The notes: generated by a model from the letters alone, not told the origin. Shown: positions 17,767 to 26,409, numbered from the stretch's first letter. The stretch is DNA of 64,000 bases from Tumebacillus amylolyticus (GCF_016722965.1 NZ_JAEQNB010000001.1:1391344-1455343); one strand, 5' to 3'. Made by a program: numbers and translations.

Positions 17767-18756
17767 ATGAAGCTATTGTTTCTGACTGATACCCACATCC
17801 GCGCGAGTTCCCCGCAGAACCGTACGGATGATTTTGTTGCGACATTGAAGGCGAAGTTTCGCGAAGTGAATGAGATCGCCAAGCGTGAAGGTGTGCAGGC
17901 GATCTTGCACGGCGGCGATTTGTTTGATATCCCAAGCCCGTCGCTGGCCGTCTGTGGCGATTTTGTCCAGATCATGGGCGAGGCGGGCGTGCCGACGTAT
18001 GGCATTGCGGGCAACCATGATGTGTTTGGGCACAACCCTGACACTCTGCCGCGCACGATGCTCGGTTTTCTCGACCGCATTGGAATTTATCGTTTGATTC
18101 ATCCGGGCAACCCGCTGTTCCTCGAACACGGCGGGATGAAAGTCCAAGTGTCGGGCCAGCACTACCATTACGACCTCGACCGCCGCGACCCGCGTCTCGA
18201 TTATTGCGTGGACCGCGTCGAGGCGGACTTTGGCATTCATTTGGTGCATGGGATGCTCATGGACCGTGCGTTTATGGACGGAGTGGCGCATACGCGGGTC
18301 GATCAGATCGTCGACACGGCCGCGCATCTGACGCTTTGCGGGCATAACCATCTGGGGTGGCCGGAAGTGAAGCACAACGGCAAGATTTTTTACAACCCCG
18401 GAGGTTTCGTGCGACTCTCGAACCATCCGTCCGACGCGCAGCGCCGCCCGCAAGTCCTCATCCTCGACTTCACGAGCGGTGAACTGGTGATCAAAAAGAT
18501 CAGACTCAAATCGGCTCTGCCCGGCGACGAAGTTCTCGACCGCAGTCAGAACGAAGAAGCGGCGTTTGCCGCGCAACGGTTGGCCGATTTTGTACAAGGA
18601 ATCAAAGCGGCGGGCGACTACAAAGTGATCGACATCGGCGCGATCATCGACGAAATTGCCGGACGTGAGGGCTTGCCCGGCGACGTCCGCGAAGAAGCGA
18701 TGAACCGCATCGCCTCCGCCCAAGAACGTCTCGCCGTGGGGGAGACCAAACGATGA
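17767..18756 (+). CDS. SbcD/Mre11-like metallophosphoesterase nuclease
   Basis: Calcineurin-like DNA exonuclease subunit, 329 residues, partner of the ATPase encoded downstream. The five phosphoesterase motifs are present: DTH (8-10), GGDLFD near 57, GNHD near 85, H in LVHGMLMD, and GHNH near 192-195. The C-terminal third lacks an obvious large capping domain, so it is shorter than E. coli SbcD (400 residues). The ATG at 17767 follows AAAGGGGG. Its stop overlaps the next start (ATGA), so the nuclease and ATPase are translationally coupled. It should nick or degrade DNA ends when bound to the SbcC-like ATPase. Confidence 0.88.
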   Translation: MKLLFLTDTHIRASSPQNRTDDFVATLKAKFREVNEIAKREGVQAILHGGDLFDIPSPSLAVCGDFVQIMGEAGVPTYGIAGNHDVFGHNPDTLPRTMLGFLDRIGIYRLIHPGNPLFLEHGGMKVQVSGQHYHYDLDRRDPRLDYCVDRVEADFGIHLVHGMLMDRAFMDGVAHTRVDQIVDTAAHLTLCGHNHLGWPEVKHNGKIFYNPGGFVRLSNHPSDAQRRPQVLILDFTSGELVIKKIRLKSALPGDEVLDRSQNEEAAFAAQRLADFVQGIKAAGDYKVIDIGAIIDEIAGREGLPGDVREEAMNRIASAQERLAVGETKR

Positions 18757-20357
18757 GCCAAAAAACCATCCGCAACCTCCGCATCGAAAATTTTCAATCG
18801 CATGAACTGACGGAGATGGCGTTCGACGACGGCTTGAACGTCATCGTCGGCGCATCCGACCAAGGCAAATCGGCGATCATTCGTGCGTTGCGCTGGCTGT
18901 TGTTCAACGAGCCGCGCGGCGCCGACTTCATCCGCGTCGGAGCGTCCCAATGCCGCGTCACCATCGAATTGGCGGACGGAGCTCGCGTAACTCGTGAACG
19001 CACGCCGTCGAAGAACCGCTACATCGTCGTAAGCGCCGAGGGCGAAGAGCAGATCTACGAAGGCTTCGGCAACTCCGTACCTCGTGAAGTCAGCGATGTC
19101 ACCGGCGTTGCGAAGATCATGTTAGATGAAGACACGGAGACCGTTCTGCATCTGGGGACGCAGTTGGAGCCTCCCTTTTTGCTTTCGGAAACAGGCTCGA
19201 TCAAAGCGAAAGCCATCGGTCGTTTGAACGGCGTCCACATTATCGACGCCGCGTCTCGTGATACGCATCGGGACCTGACGCGCTTGAATTCGGATGAGAA
19301 ACAATACCGCGAACAACTGTCAGAGGTCGAGGAAGAGCTGATGCAATTCTCCGACCTTGCCTATATGGAGAACATCCTGATCCTGCTCGAAGAGCGCCAT
19401 GCCCGCCTCAAGCAACTCGGCACTCGGATTGAAAATCTTCGCCGTCTGCGCGACCTCCATCATCGTGTACAGGGCGAACTGTCCGAAGTCACGAACGTTT
19501 TGGAAAAAACGCAACACCTCGAACACGCGGCGTTGCGTCTCGAACTGGCGGGCGCCGTCCAAAGCAAATCGTTGCGTATGAACCAAACCCGCAGTCGATG
19601 GACGCAGGTTCGTCAGACCTTGCAGGAGACCGATCGGATTTTGCACGAGACGGAGCAACTCTCGACGGCGCAAGACCTGCTGCAACGCCAAGAAAAACAG
19701 TTGGCCGCGTACCGTCGTCTCAGCAAGCTCTCGGCAGATCGCGAGAGCACGCAGATGCAGAAAAATCGCGTAGATGCAGTTCTCGACCGCACCGCGCAGC
19801 TTGCTCAGGCGGAGCAGTCCGTCTCTCGCATCGAGCACTCGGGTCAACGGCTGAATCGTCTGCATGACCTCCGTCGCAAAACCGGAGAGACGGGGCAACT
19901 GCTCGGCAAAGTCAACCTCGTGCTCGAAAGAACCGCACAAGTCCCGGAAGTCGGACAGCGTGTGGAACGCCTCGCCGCGATGCGGACGAAGGCGCTTTTT
20001 CTCAACGAATTGGCCGGGAAAAAACGCGAGGTCGACCAACTCCTGCACTCGATGACACGGGTGTTGCAGGCGCTTCAACACACAGAGCGTGTCGAGTTCA
20101 AACTCGAAGAATTGGCGATGCTGAGCGGCCGACAAAAACGACTGCAAGAGCTGCGGGCCCAGATCGTGGACAACGTGGAACGCTTGCAAAAAGCGGACGT
20201 CTACCTTGCCAACAACGCAGAAGAATTGCGGAACTTGATCGCAGAATACAGCGCGGAGTTGAAGAATTCGGGTTCCTGCCCGGTTTGCTTCGCTCCGATT
20301 GATGAGCATACGACAGAACGACTTGTAGAAGAATTCAGAGGAGGAATCCCGGAATGA
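18753..20357 (+). CDS. SbcC/Rad50-like ATPase, N-terminal half ending in a zinc hook
   Basis: A 534-residue SMC-like protein holding only the N-terminal part of an SbcC/Rad50. Walker A is GASDQGKS (33-40), the ATPase lobe continues to the ETGSIKAKAIGRLNGVHIID region near 160, and a long coiled coil runs from about 170 to 500. It ends with CPVC at 509-512, the CxxC zinc-hook motif, only 22 residues before the stop. There is no signature motif or Walker B in this protein; those lie in the gene at 20602. It is coupled by ATGA overlaps to the nuclease upstream and the small coiled-coil gene downstream. A natural three-way split, not a simple frameshift, is indicated because each piece has its own start. 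Confidence 0.85.
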   Translation: MSQKTIRNLRIENFQSHELTEMAFDDGLNVIVGASDQGKSAIIRALRWLLFNEPRGADFIRVGASQCRVTIELADGARVTRERTPSKNRYIVVSAEGEEQIYEGFGNSVPREVSDVTGVAKIMLDEDTETVLHLGTQLEPPFLLSETGSIKAKAIGRLNGVHIIDAASRDTHRDLTRLNSDEKQYREQLSEVEEELMQFSDLAYMENILILLEERHARLKQLGTRIENLRRLRDLHHRVQGELSEVTNVLEKTQHLEHAALRLELAGAVQSKSLRMNQTRSRWTQVRQTLQETDRILHETEQLSTAQDLLQRQEKQLAAYRRLSKLSADRESTQMQKNRVDAVLDRTAQLAQAEQSVSRIEHSGQRLNRLHDLRRKTGETGQLLGKVNLVLERTAQVPEVGQRVERLAAMRTKALFLNELAGKKREVDQLLHSMTRVLQALQHTERVEFKLEELAMLSGRQKRLQELRAQIVDNVERLQKADVYLANNAEELRNLIAEYSAELKNSGSCPVCFAPIDEHTTERLVEEFRGGIPE

Positions 20358-20605
20358 GCACCATCATGGATACCAAACTGTCCACCTTGAAGGACGGTCT
20401 CGCCAAAGCGAAAGACATGCGTTTCAAAGCGGAAGTCCGCAAAGACAACCTGATCAAGCAACAAGAGGAAATCCTCGAACAAATTCGCGCAGAGGGCGTT
20501 GACCCGGATGCGTTGGACTCGGAAATTCAGAAGCTCGAACAAGAAATCGCCCAACTCGCCGATGAAGTGGAAGGGATGATCCCGTGGGATCTGATCAAGG
20601 GATGA
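20354..20605 (+). CDS. 83-residue coiled-coil protein inside the split SbcC locus
   Basis: Short charged helical protein with heptad-like leucine spacing (KLSTLKDGLAKAKDMRFKAE, then LDSEIQKLEQEIAQLADEVE) and no catalytic motif. It starts in an ATGA overlap with the N-terminal SbcC half and its stop overlaps the start of the C-terminal half in the same way. By position it corresponds to part of the descending coiled coil of a normal SbcC, so it may act as a structural linker or as a separate subunit pairing with the neighbouring coils. I do not recognise a named family. Confidence 0.75.
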   Translation: MSTIMDTKLSTLKDGLAKAKDMRFKAEVRKDNLIKQQEEILEQIRAEGVDPDALDSEIQKLEQEIAQLADEVEGMIPWDLIKG

Positions 20606-21273
20606 GTGTCGATTTGACCCAACTGGACTTTGCCATGAACGAACTGCGCGCCCGCTACAACCGTCGCCTCGGCGAGCGGGACGCCGTTCTCCGCAAGCAG
20701 GCGCAGATCGTGGACCGCTTGCAGGAGAAGCGGGGCGAGATCGACAAGCTCCAGCAGGTCAAAATTCTCCTGCAGGAGTCTTCGGCGTTTGCCCGTGAGC
20801 AAGCCCGTCGTCAGATTGAGACGATGGTGTCCAATGCGTTGCAGTTTATCTTCGGCAATCCGGACTTGGAGTTTCGTGTCGTGATTGAAGAAGTGCGGGG
20901 GAGAGCGGAGGGCGAATTTCTCGTCGTCTCGACGTATGGCGGCGAAATTCCCGTGGAGACACGCCCGCAAGATGCGCGCGGCGGCGGAGTTGTGGATGTG
21001 ATTTCGCTTTCGTTGCGCGCGGCGCTTTTACAAGCCAATCGACCGGCGCTCGACGGGCCGATGATCCTCGACGAGCCGGGAAAGCACGTGTCCGAAGAGT
21101 ACAGCCGCCCGGTGGCGGAGTTTTTGAAACAGCTCTCCACGGCGTTTGGACGGCAGATCATTATGGTTACGCACAACCAGCATTTGGCAAGTTCGGGAGA
21201 TAGTAGTTACATGGTCGAGATGCGTTCCGGGAAAAGCTATGTACGAGTCTTTCAAGGAGTGGAGCAGGCCTGA
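20602..21273 (+). CDS. SbcC/Rad50-like ATPase, C-terminal half
   Basis: A 223-residue protein carrying the C-terminal ATPase lobe missing from the gene at 18753. Residues 1-75 are coiled coil. Then come a glycine-rich segment [19 protein letters not shown] in the place of the ABC signature, Walker [17 protein letters not shown] near 153-168, and the H-loop [10 protein letters not shown] near 191-200. The signature differs from canonical LSGGE. With the partner half it should rebuild one composite ATPase head. The ATG at 20602 (ATGA overlap) is chosen over the frame start at 20584. It is the last gene of the four-gene nuclease operon; speD follows after 29 bases. Confidence 0.82.
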   Translation: MSVDLTQLDFAMNELRARYNRRLGERDAVLRKQAQIVDRLQEKRGEIDKLQQVKILLQESSAFAREQARRQIETMVSNALQFIFGNPDLEFRVVIEEVRGRAEGEFLVVSTYGGEIPVETRPQDARGGGVVDVISLSLRAALLQANRPALDGPMILDEPGKHVSEEYSRPVAEFLKQLSTAFGRQIIMVTHNQHLASSGDSSYMVEMRSGKSYVRVFQGVEQA

Positions 21274-21302
21274 GCCGATCCCTCCCGAAAGGAGTGGACG
21301 CA

Positions 21303-21707
21303 TTGGATACGATGGGACGTCATGTTATCGCGGAGTTGTGGGATTGTGATCCGGCGCTCCTCAATGACATCGAACAAGTCGAGAAGATCATGGTCAACGC
21401 GGCGATCGAGTCGGGCGCCGAAGTTCGCGAAGTCGTGTTTCACAAGTTCACGCCGCTGGGTGTGAGCGGGGTCGTCGTGATCTCCGAGTCGCACTTGACG
21501 ATCCACAGTTTCCCCGAGCACAAGTACGCAAGCATCGACGTGTACACCTGTGGGGACCGAATCGACCCGAAGGTTGCGTCCGAGTACATCGCGCGCGGTC
21601 TGCGGGCCAAGAAGCAGGAAACCGTGCAGTTTGCGCGGGGGATGGGCAAGTTGAAAGTAGAGGAACAGTCGGTGGAAGCGCCGGCTGAAGAGTCTGTTCG
21701 GTCGTGA
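21303..21707 (+). CDS. speD: S-adenosylmethionine decarboxylase proenzyme
   Basis: Pyruvoyl-dependent enzyme that makes decarboxylated SAM for spermidine synthesis; cytoplasmic. At 134 residues it is the small class 1B (Bacillus/archaeal) type. The self-cleavage site is visible in [16 protein letters not shown], where Ser63 after Glu62 becomes the pyruvoyl group, and the catalytic CGD segment ([10 protein letters not shown]) is intact. I choose the TTG at 21303 (LDTMGRH) because AAAGGAG lies 8 bases upstream and it matches the B. subtilis N-terminus; an in-frame GTG at 21294 is too close to that site. A terminator follows at once. Confidence 0.93.
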   Translation: MDTMGRHVIAELWDCDPALLNDIEQVEKIMVNAAIESGAEVREVVFHKFTPLGVSGVVVISESHLTIHSFPEHKYASIDVYTCGDRIDPKVASEYIARGLRAKKQETVQFARGMGKLKVEEQSVEAPAEESVRS

Positions 21708-21740
21708 GAAACTCTCTGCGGAGAGTTTCTCTTTTTTTAC
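21705..21740 (+). terminator. Intrinsic terminator after speD
   Basis: GAGAAACTCTC-TGCG-GAGAGTTTCTC plus seven T; stem overlaps the speD stop codon. Confidence 0.85.
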
Positions 21741-21752
21741 AGCGAAAAAGTG

Positions 21753-21781
21753 TTGCTTTTGTCTGGGGAGCATGATATTAT
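21753..21781 (+). promoter_or_regulatory. Promoter of the eight-gene tRNA cluster
   Basis: TTGCTT at 21753-21758, 17-base spacer, TATTAT at 21776-21781, about 50 bases before the first tRNA. Confidence 0.6.
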
Positions 21782-21833
21782 AACTTCTGTCGCCAGCGAA
21801 TGACACGCTGAACGACGAGAGATTTAACCACGT

Positions 21834-21908
21834 GGGGAATTAGCTCAGTGGTAGAGCACTGCGCTGGCAGCGCAGGGGTCAGGGGTTCAAGTCCCCTATT
21901 CTCCACCA
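21834..21908 (+). tRNA. tRNA-Ala (GGC)
   Basis: 75 nt including encoded CCA. Acceptor GGGGAAT pairs with ATTCTCC, the anticodon loop CTGGCAG gives GGC, and the T-loop GGTTCAAGTCC is intact. Confidence 0.95.
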
Positions 21909-21945
21909 TTTTCACCAATTTCGTTTCACCTGCATAACCTTATCT

Positions 21946-22022
21946 GGAGCTGTGGTGTAGTGGCCTAACATGTCCGCCTGTCACGCGGAAGACCGCGGGT
22001 TCGAATCCCGTCAGCTCCGCCA
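21946..22022 (+). tRNA. tRNA-Asp (GTC)
   Basis: 77 nt including CCA. Acceptor GGAGCTG/CAGCTCC with G discriminator, anticodon loop CTGTCAC gives GTC, T-loop GGTTCGAATCC. Confidence 0.95.
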
Positions 22023-22030
22023 TTTCAAAT

Positions 22031-22106
22031 GGCTCGGTAGCTCAGTTGGTAGAGCAGTGGACTGAAAATCCACGTGTCGGCGGTTCGACTCCGTCCCGAG
22101 CCACCA
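22031..22106 (+). tRNA. tRNA-Phe (GAA)
   Basis: 76 nt including CCA. Acceptor GGCTCGG/CCGAGCC, anticodon loop CTGAAAA gives GAA. Confidence 0.95.
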
Positions 22107-22135
22107 TTGTTTTTTCAAAAAGTGAATACCGGTAT

Positions 22136-22210
22136 GCGGAAGTGGCTCAGGGGTAGAGCATCGCCTTGCCAAGGCGAGGGTCGCGGGTTCGAATCCCGTC
22201 TTCCGCTCCA
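22136..22210 (+). tRNA. tRNA-Gly (GCC)
   Basis: 75 nt including CCA. Acceptor GCGGAAG/CTTCCGC, anticodon loop TTGCCAA gives GCC. Confidence 0.95.
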
Positions 22211-22215
22211 TTTCT

Positions 22216-22289
22216 GGTGGTATAGCCAAGTGGTAAGGCGTAGGTCTGCAAAACCTTGATCACCGGTTCAAATCCGGTTACCACCTCCA
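22216..22289 (+). tRNA. tRNA-Cys (GCA), copy 1
   Basis: 74 nt including CCA. Acceptor GGTGGTA/TACCACC, anticodon loop CTGCAAA gives GCA. A near-copy follows at 22382. Confidence 0.95.
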
Positions 22290-22297
22290 GTTTCTTT

Positions 22298-22373
22298 GCG
22301 GTCATAGCTCAGTTGGTAGAGCACCACCTTGACATGGTGGGGGTCACAGGTTCGAGTCCTGTTGATCGCACCA
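22298..22373 (+). tRNA. tRNA-Val (GAC), copy 1
   Basis: 76 nt including CCA. Acceptor GCGGTCA/TGATCGC, anticodon loop TTGACAT gives GAC. Identical to the copies at 22465 and 26239. Confidence 0.95.
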
Positions 22374-22381
22374 ATTATGAT

Positions 22382-22455
<74 letters not shown>

Positions 22456-22464
22456 ATTTCTTCT

Positions 22465-22540
22465 GCGGTCATAGCTCAGTTGGTAGAGCACCACCTTGAC
22501 ATGGTGGGGGTCACAGGTTCGAGTCCTGTTGATCGCACCA
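22465..22540 (+). tRNA. tRNA-Val (GAC), copy 2
   Basis: 76 nt including CCA, identical to 22298-22373; last gene of the cluster. Confidence 0.95.
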
Positions 22541-22545
22541 AACGC

Positions 22546-22594
22546 AAACGCTCCTTCATTCGTTTCCAAACGAGTGAGGGAGCGTTTTTTTTTT
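22546..22594 (+). terminator. Terminator of the tRNA cluster
   Basis: AAACGCTCC-TTCATTCGTTTCCAAACGAGTGA-GGGAGCGTT then nine T; the stem also has an inner TCGTTT/AAACGA pairing. Confidence 0.85.
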
Positions 22595-22700
22595 GTACAA
22601 AAAAACTGTATTTTTTTCACTGGTTAACATTTACTTTTACATAGAAATCTGGTAAATTTTTTATATGATAATAGTTTAGATATGAGAGGAGTTAAAAGAA

Positions 22701-24086
22701 ATGGATATGAAAAAATGGCTAACACCCGCCGCAGCTCTGTTGCTCGCGTCGGCGTTCGTCCTGCCGTCAGCAGCGTTTGCAGAAAGCAAGCAACCGAAAG
22801 CGAACGGACACATCACCCAGGCAACAGGCGCAGGCGTCACCCTCAAAGGGGGCAAAGCTGCCAACGTGAACGGGTTCCAATCGGTAGACCCCTCGCACTT
22901 CAAAACCAAACTTCCCAAGGACAAAGCGAAGAAACCGTCGCTCTCCACGCAAGGCATCACGGCTGCCGACTACGGCAACCACGACCCGAGCACCGCGATC
23001 TACCTCGACCTCAACACCCTGTACCAAAACACGATGTCCACAGCAGGCCAACAGGACTGGTACTACTTCTACGCTCCGGATGCAAGCAAACTGACCGCGT
23101 TGCTCCCGGCGATGCAAATGGTGGGCGTCGACTACGACCTGCATCTGTTCCACATGAACGACACCACAGGGGCTTTGGAAAATGAACAATATTCCGCATA
23201 CGGCCCCGGCTCCGACGACCAAGTCGCCATGGTCGCGCAACCGGGCTACTACTTCCTCTGCGTGAACTCAGTGTCAGGCGTCGATGCCAACAACCCGTAC
23301 CTGTTTGAAGTGGCGCAATCGTACGGCTACGATGCTGCAGAAGCGGACGACAACCTCTGGCAAGCGCGTTCGAAAACCAGCGATTTCAGCGTGCTCGGCA
23401 ACCTCGACAACGTATTTGACCAAGACTGGGTTCGTTACACCCCGTCGACCACCGAATACGCGAAAGTGACGTTCGACCAGCTTCCGACAGGCTCGAACTA
23501 CGTCGTCGATATGTTTGCAACCGATGCGAACGGTGCGTTGCAGTCGATGGGCGGTCTCTCGGCGAACACGGCCGGCAAGTTGGCTCTCTCCCAAGGCACA
23601 ACCTACTACTTCCACGTCGTCTCGACGGGAACGGTTGACCCGGCTGCCAACTACCACCTGCAAGTCAGCCGTCAAACGACGAGAATCGGTCTGAACACGA
23701 TCGACTCCGATCCGAATATTACCGGCTACGTCAACTATGACAACGGCCCCAGCATGTACAAATGGCGCGTACAGCACTGGATGACCGTCAACGGTTCGAT
23801 GCGAGATGCGGATGGTCAAGCGATCGCCGGCATGCCGATTACCCTGCTGGTGAACGAGCGCCTCGGACAACAAAGTGCGAACGGCGTCACGGATGCAAGC
23901 GGGAACTTCTCGATCTACCTCGCGAACATGAACCCGGCAGTCGGAGACTACTCCTGGTACGGCCCGGTCAGCACGCACTATTACGACATCATCCCGATGG
24001 GCCTCGGGTCTCCGATCTCCAATTCCAATGAAACGTACGTCACCACGCTGTACCACTATGCGTACTCGATCTACCACCCGTTTTAA
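22701..24086 (+). CDS. Secreted protein with pre-peptidase C-terminal-like beta domains
   Basis: Exported 461-residue protein of unknown activity. A Sec signal peptide covers residues 1-27 (cleavage after AFA). Two beta-sandwich segments follow, each with the QDWYYFYAP/QDWVRYTP and GxYYFxV pattern of bacterial pre-peptidase C-terminal (PPC) domains, at about 95-200 and 215-320. The third part (about 335-461) looks like an Ig/carboxypeptidase-regulatory-type fold (ADGQAIAGMPITLLVNERLG) with many aromatic residues. No protease motif is present. PPC domains usually accompany secreted peptidases, and a sedolisin gene lies next door, but the functional link is inference. GAGAGGAG precedes the start at 22701. 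Confidence 0.8.
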   Translation: MDMKKWLTPAAALLLASAFVLPSAAFAESKQPKANGHITQATGAGVTLKGGKAANVNGFQSVDPSHFKTKLPKDKAKKPSLSTQGITAADYGNHDPSTAIYLDLNTLYQNTMSTAGQQDWYYFYAPDASKLTALLPAMQMVGVDYDLHLFHMNDTTGALENEQYSAYGPGSDDQVAMVAQPGYYFLCVNSVSGVDANNPYLFEVAQSYGYDAAEADDNLWQARSKTSDFSVLGNLDNVFDQDWVRYTPSTTEYAKVTFDQLPTGSNYVVDMFATDANGALQSMGGLSANTAGKLALSQGTTYYFHVVSTGTVDPAANYHLQVSRQTTRIGLNTIDSDPNITGYVNYDNGPSMYKWRVQHWMTVNGSMRDADGQAIAGMPITLLVNERLGQQSANGVTDASGNFSIYLANMNPAVGDYSWYGPVSTHYYDIIPMGLGSPISNSNETYVTTLYHYAYSIYHPF

Positions 24087-24093
24087 GTTGTAG

Positions 24094-24137
24094 AAAAACA
24101 CCGTCCTTCCCGAGCATGTGGAGGACGGTGTTTTTTT
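24094..24137 (+). terminator. Intrinsic terminator
   Basis: AAAAACACCGTCCTT...AGGACGGTGTTTTTTT stem-loop after the PPC-domain protein gene. Confidence 0.85.
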
Positions 24138-24185
24138 GTATTCGACATAAAAAATAGGCATTTCATACTTTTATGTTAATATTTG

Positions 24186-24219
24186 GAATTAATTAATATG
24201 CAAGTTTATGAATTAATTC
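24186..24219 (+). promoter_or_regulatory. Inverted repeat upstream of the sedolisin promoter
   Basis: Perfect 9-base arms GAATTAATT and AATTAATTC separated by 16 bases, lying directly upstream of a promoter-like TTGTCC (24220) - 18 bases - TATACT (24244-24249). A protease regulator could bind here; no factor can be named from sequence. Confidence 0.45.
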
Positions 24220-24328
24220 TTGTCCGAATTTTTGGTGATAGAGTATACTAGGGTTGTTACCAGATGATGAACTTTGTTAAAAGGTAACTTACTTTCTACA
24301 CCAAACAGATAAAGGGAGGATCACCAAA

Positions 24329-26008
24329 ATGAAAAAAACCAAAGTTCTTGTCCCGACCATGCTGGCGGTTTTCAGTATGGCATTGCTCCCGGCTGCATCC
24401 ATGGCCGCCCCGGTCTCGAGCAACGCTCACGTTCAACTCAAAGGCAATGAAGCTGTTGCCGCATCCCACGGCACCTTGAAAGCTCACAAAAAATCGACCG
24501 ACGTCGTCTCCGTCACGCTCGCACTGAACCTGCGCAACGCAGACAAACTCGACGCCTATATTGCAGACCTGTACACCCCGACGTCCTCGAATTACAAGAA
24601 ATTCCTCACGCCGGACGAATTCCAAGCGAAATTCGGCCCGACGGCTGCTGATGTACAAAAAGTAACCGACTTCGCGACATCCAACGGCCTGACCGTGACC
24701 GGCGTTGCGAAAAACAACCAATCCGTCACCGTCTCCGGCTCTGTTCAACAACTGGAAATCGCATTCGGTGTCACGCTCAATGAATACACCAACGCCAAAG
24801 GCGAGAACTACTTTGCAAACGCGAACACCCCGTCTGTTCCGTCTGAATTGGCAGGCGTGATCAACTCCGTCACCGGCCTGAACAACGAAGCTCTGCACCA
24901 CAACAACGCGGGCAAACCGGATCTGCAAACTCCGCATGTCGGCTCCGGCCCGTCCGGTGGATACACCCCGACCGAACTGCGCAGCGCGTATGATGTGGCA
25001 CCGCTGGCAGGCACGTACAACGGCACGGGTCAAAACGTGGCACTCGTTGAATTCGACGGCTACGTGGGCTCGAACATCACCACTTACTACAACCAATACG
25101 GTCTCGGGTCTCCGGCTCCGCAAACGGTTCTCGTCGATGGGTACAGCGGCGCTGCAGGTTCCGGCCAAGGCGAAGTGGAACTCGACATCGAAGTGATCAA
25201 CGCGATCGCACCGAAAGCACAAGTCTACGTCTACGAAGCTCCGAACAGCGACCAAGGCGAACTGGACATGTACCAAAAAATCGCGAACGACAACACCTCG
25301 AAGACCGTCTCGATCTCGTGGGGCCTCTGCGAATCGTCTGCAAACGCTGCGACGATGAACTCTCTGCACAACATCCTCTCGCAGATGGCGGTGCAAGGCC
25401 AATCCGTATTTGCAGCGTCCGGTGACGATGGCGCGTACGACTGCGGAACCAAGAAGCTCGACGTTGACAACCCGGCGAACGATCCGTACGTAACCGGCGT
25501 TGGCGGCACCAACTTGACGCTGACTTCGGGCAACTACGGTGCAGAAAAAGTATGGTCGAACACCACCCGCAGATACGGCGGCGGCGGCGGTCTGTCCAAA
25601 GTCTACACGATGCCGAGCTGGCAAACCGGCCCGGGCGTGCAGAACTCCTACAGCACGGGCTACCGTCAAGTTCCGGACGTCTCGGCTGATGCAGATCCGA
25701 ACACCGGCTACTCGATCTACTCCGCAGGTTCTTGGACCGTTTACGGCGGCACGTCTTGCGCAGCTCCGCTCTGGGCAGGCATCGCAGCTGTGAACAACCA
25801 ATACGCAGCAGCTCGCGGCAAAGCAAACCTCGGCCAAGCGAACCCGACCCTCTACAAAATGTTCAACACCACGCAAGCGTACAACGCGTACCACGACATC
25901 ACCTCCGGTTCCAACTTGTACTACCCGGCAACGGCAGGCTACGACCTGGCGTCCGGCATCGGGACCCCGGATGTGTACAACTTGATCCGCGACATCAACG
26001 GCCTGTAA
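24329..26008 (+). CDS. Secreted sedolisin (S53) serine-carboxyl peptidase, kumamolisin-like
   Basis: Exported pro-protease of 559 residues. A signal peptide (1-26, ASMA-AP) is followed by a pro-domain (about 30-190) with the S53 propeptide pattern YLTPxEFxxxFGPT-like SNYKKFLTPDEFQAKFGPTA. The mature catalytic domain carries Glu282 and Asp286 in GEVELDIEV, the oxyanion Asp366 in ASGDDG, and nucleophile Ser476 in GGTSCAAPLWAG. The C-terminal calcium-site motif GYDLASGIGTPD is present. All catalytic positions are intact, so it should be an active, probably acid-tolerant, endopeptidase. An AAGGGAGG ribosome site precedes the ATG. It is monocistronic with its own terminator; an inverted repeat upstream may regulate it. 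Confidence 0.93.
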   Translation: MKKTKVLVPTMLAVFSMALLPAASMAAPVSSNAHVQLKGNEAVAASHGTLKAHKKSTDVVSVTLALNLRNADKLDAYIADLYTPTSSNYKKFLTPDEFQAKFGPTAADVQKVTDFATSNGLTVTGVAKNNQSVTVSGSVQQLEIAFGVTLNEYTNAKGENYFANANTPSVPSELAGVINSVTGLNNEALHHNNAGKPDLQTPHVGSGPSGGYTPTELRSAYDVAPLAGTYNGTGQNVALVEFDGYVGSNITTYYNQYGLGSPAPQTVLVDGYSGAAGSGQGEVELDIEVINAIAPKAQVYVYEAPNSDQGELDMYQKIANDNTSKTVSISWGLCESSANAATMNSLHNILSQMAVQGQSVFAASGDDGAYDCGTKKLDVDNPANDPYVTGVGGTNLTLTSGNYGAEKVWSNTTRRYGGGGGLSKVYTMPSWQTGPGVQNSYSTGYRQVPDVSADADPNTGYSIYSAGSWTVYGGTSCAAPLWAGIAAVNNQYAAARGKANLGQANPTLYKMFNTTQAYNAYHDITSGSNLYYPATAGYDLASGIGTPDVYNLIRDINGL

Positions 26009-26017
26009 GGCGTGATG

Positions 26018-26053
26018 GAAAAAAGGAGCTTCCCACGGGAGGCTCCTTTTTTA
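26018..26053 (+). terminator. Intrinsic terminator after the sedolisin gene
   Basis: GAAAAAAGGAGCTTCCC-AC-GGGAGGCTCCTTTTTT hairpin. Confidence 0.85.
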
Positions 26054-26093
26054 CTGAAGAAATGCTTCACCAAAACTTTCTACCGAAAACCAC

Positions 26094-26122
26094 TTGTACA
26101 AGCGTAAGAAATCCTGTATATT
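26094..26122 (+). promoter_or_regulatory. Promoter of the tRNA-Val triplet
   Basis: TTGTAC at 26094-26099, 17-base spacer, TATATT at 26117-26122, about 37 bases ahead of the first tRNA-Val. Confidence 0.6.
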
Positions 26123-26159
26123 AGATTCTGTCACCACGACATTTCATCACTCACGAAAC

Positions 26160-26235
26160 GCTGTCATAGCTCAGTTGGTAGAGCACCACCTTGACATGGT
26201 GGGGGTCACAGGTTCGAGTCCTGTTGATAGCACCA
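26160..26235 (+). tRNA. tRNA-Val (GAC), variant acceptor, copy 3
   Basis: 76 nt including CCA. Acceptor GCTGTCA/TGATAGC replaces the GCGGTCA/TGATCGC of the other copies, a compensated pair change; the rest is identical. Confidence 0.95.
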
Positions 26236-26238
26236 TAC

Positions 26239-26314
26239 GCGGTCATAGCTCAGTTGGTAGAGCACCACCTTGACATGGTGGGGGTCACAGGTTCGAGTCC
26301 TGTTGATCGCACCA
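26239..26314 (+). tRNA. tRNA-Val (GAC), copy 4
   Basis: 76 nt including CCA, identical to the two copies in the 22-kb cluster; 3 bases after the preceding gene. Confidence 0.95.
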
Positions 26315-26318
26315 ATAC

Positions 26319-26394
26319 GCTGTCATAGCTCAGTTGGTAGAGCACCACCTTGACATGGTGGGGGTCACAGGTTCGAGTCCTGTTGATAGCACCA
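26319..26394 (+). tRNA. tRNA-Val (GAC), variant acceptor, copy 5
   Basis: 76 nt including CCA, identical to copy 3. Its 3' end and following terminator are the parent of the repeats at 26788 and 36105. Confidence 0.95.
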
Positions 26395-26409
26395 AATAGA
26401 TTTGGAGAG

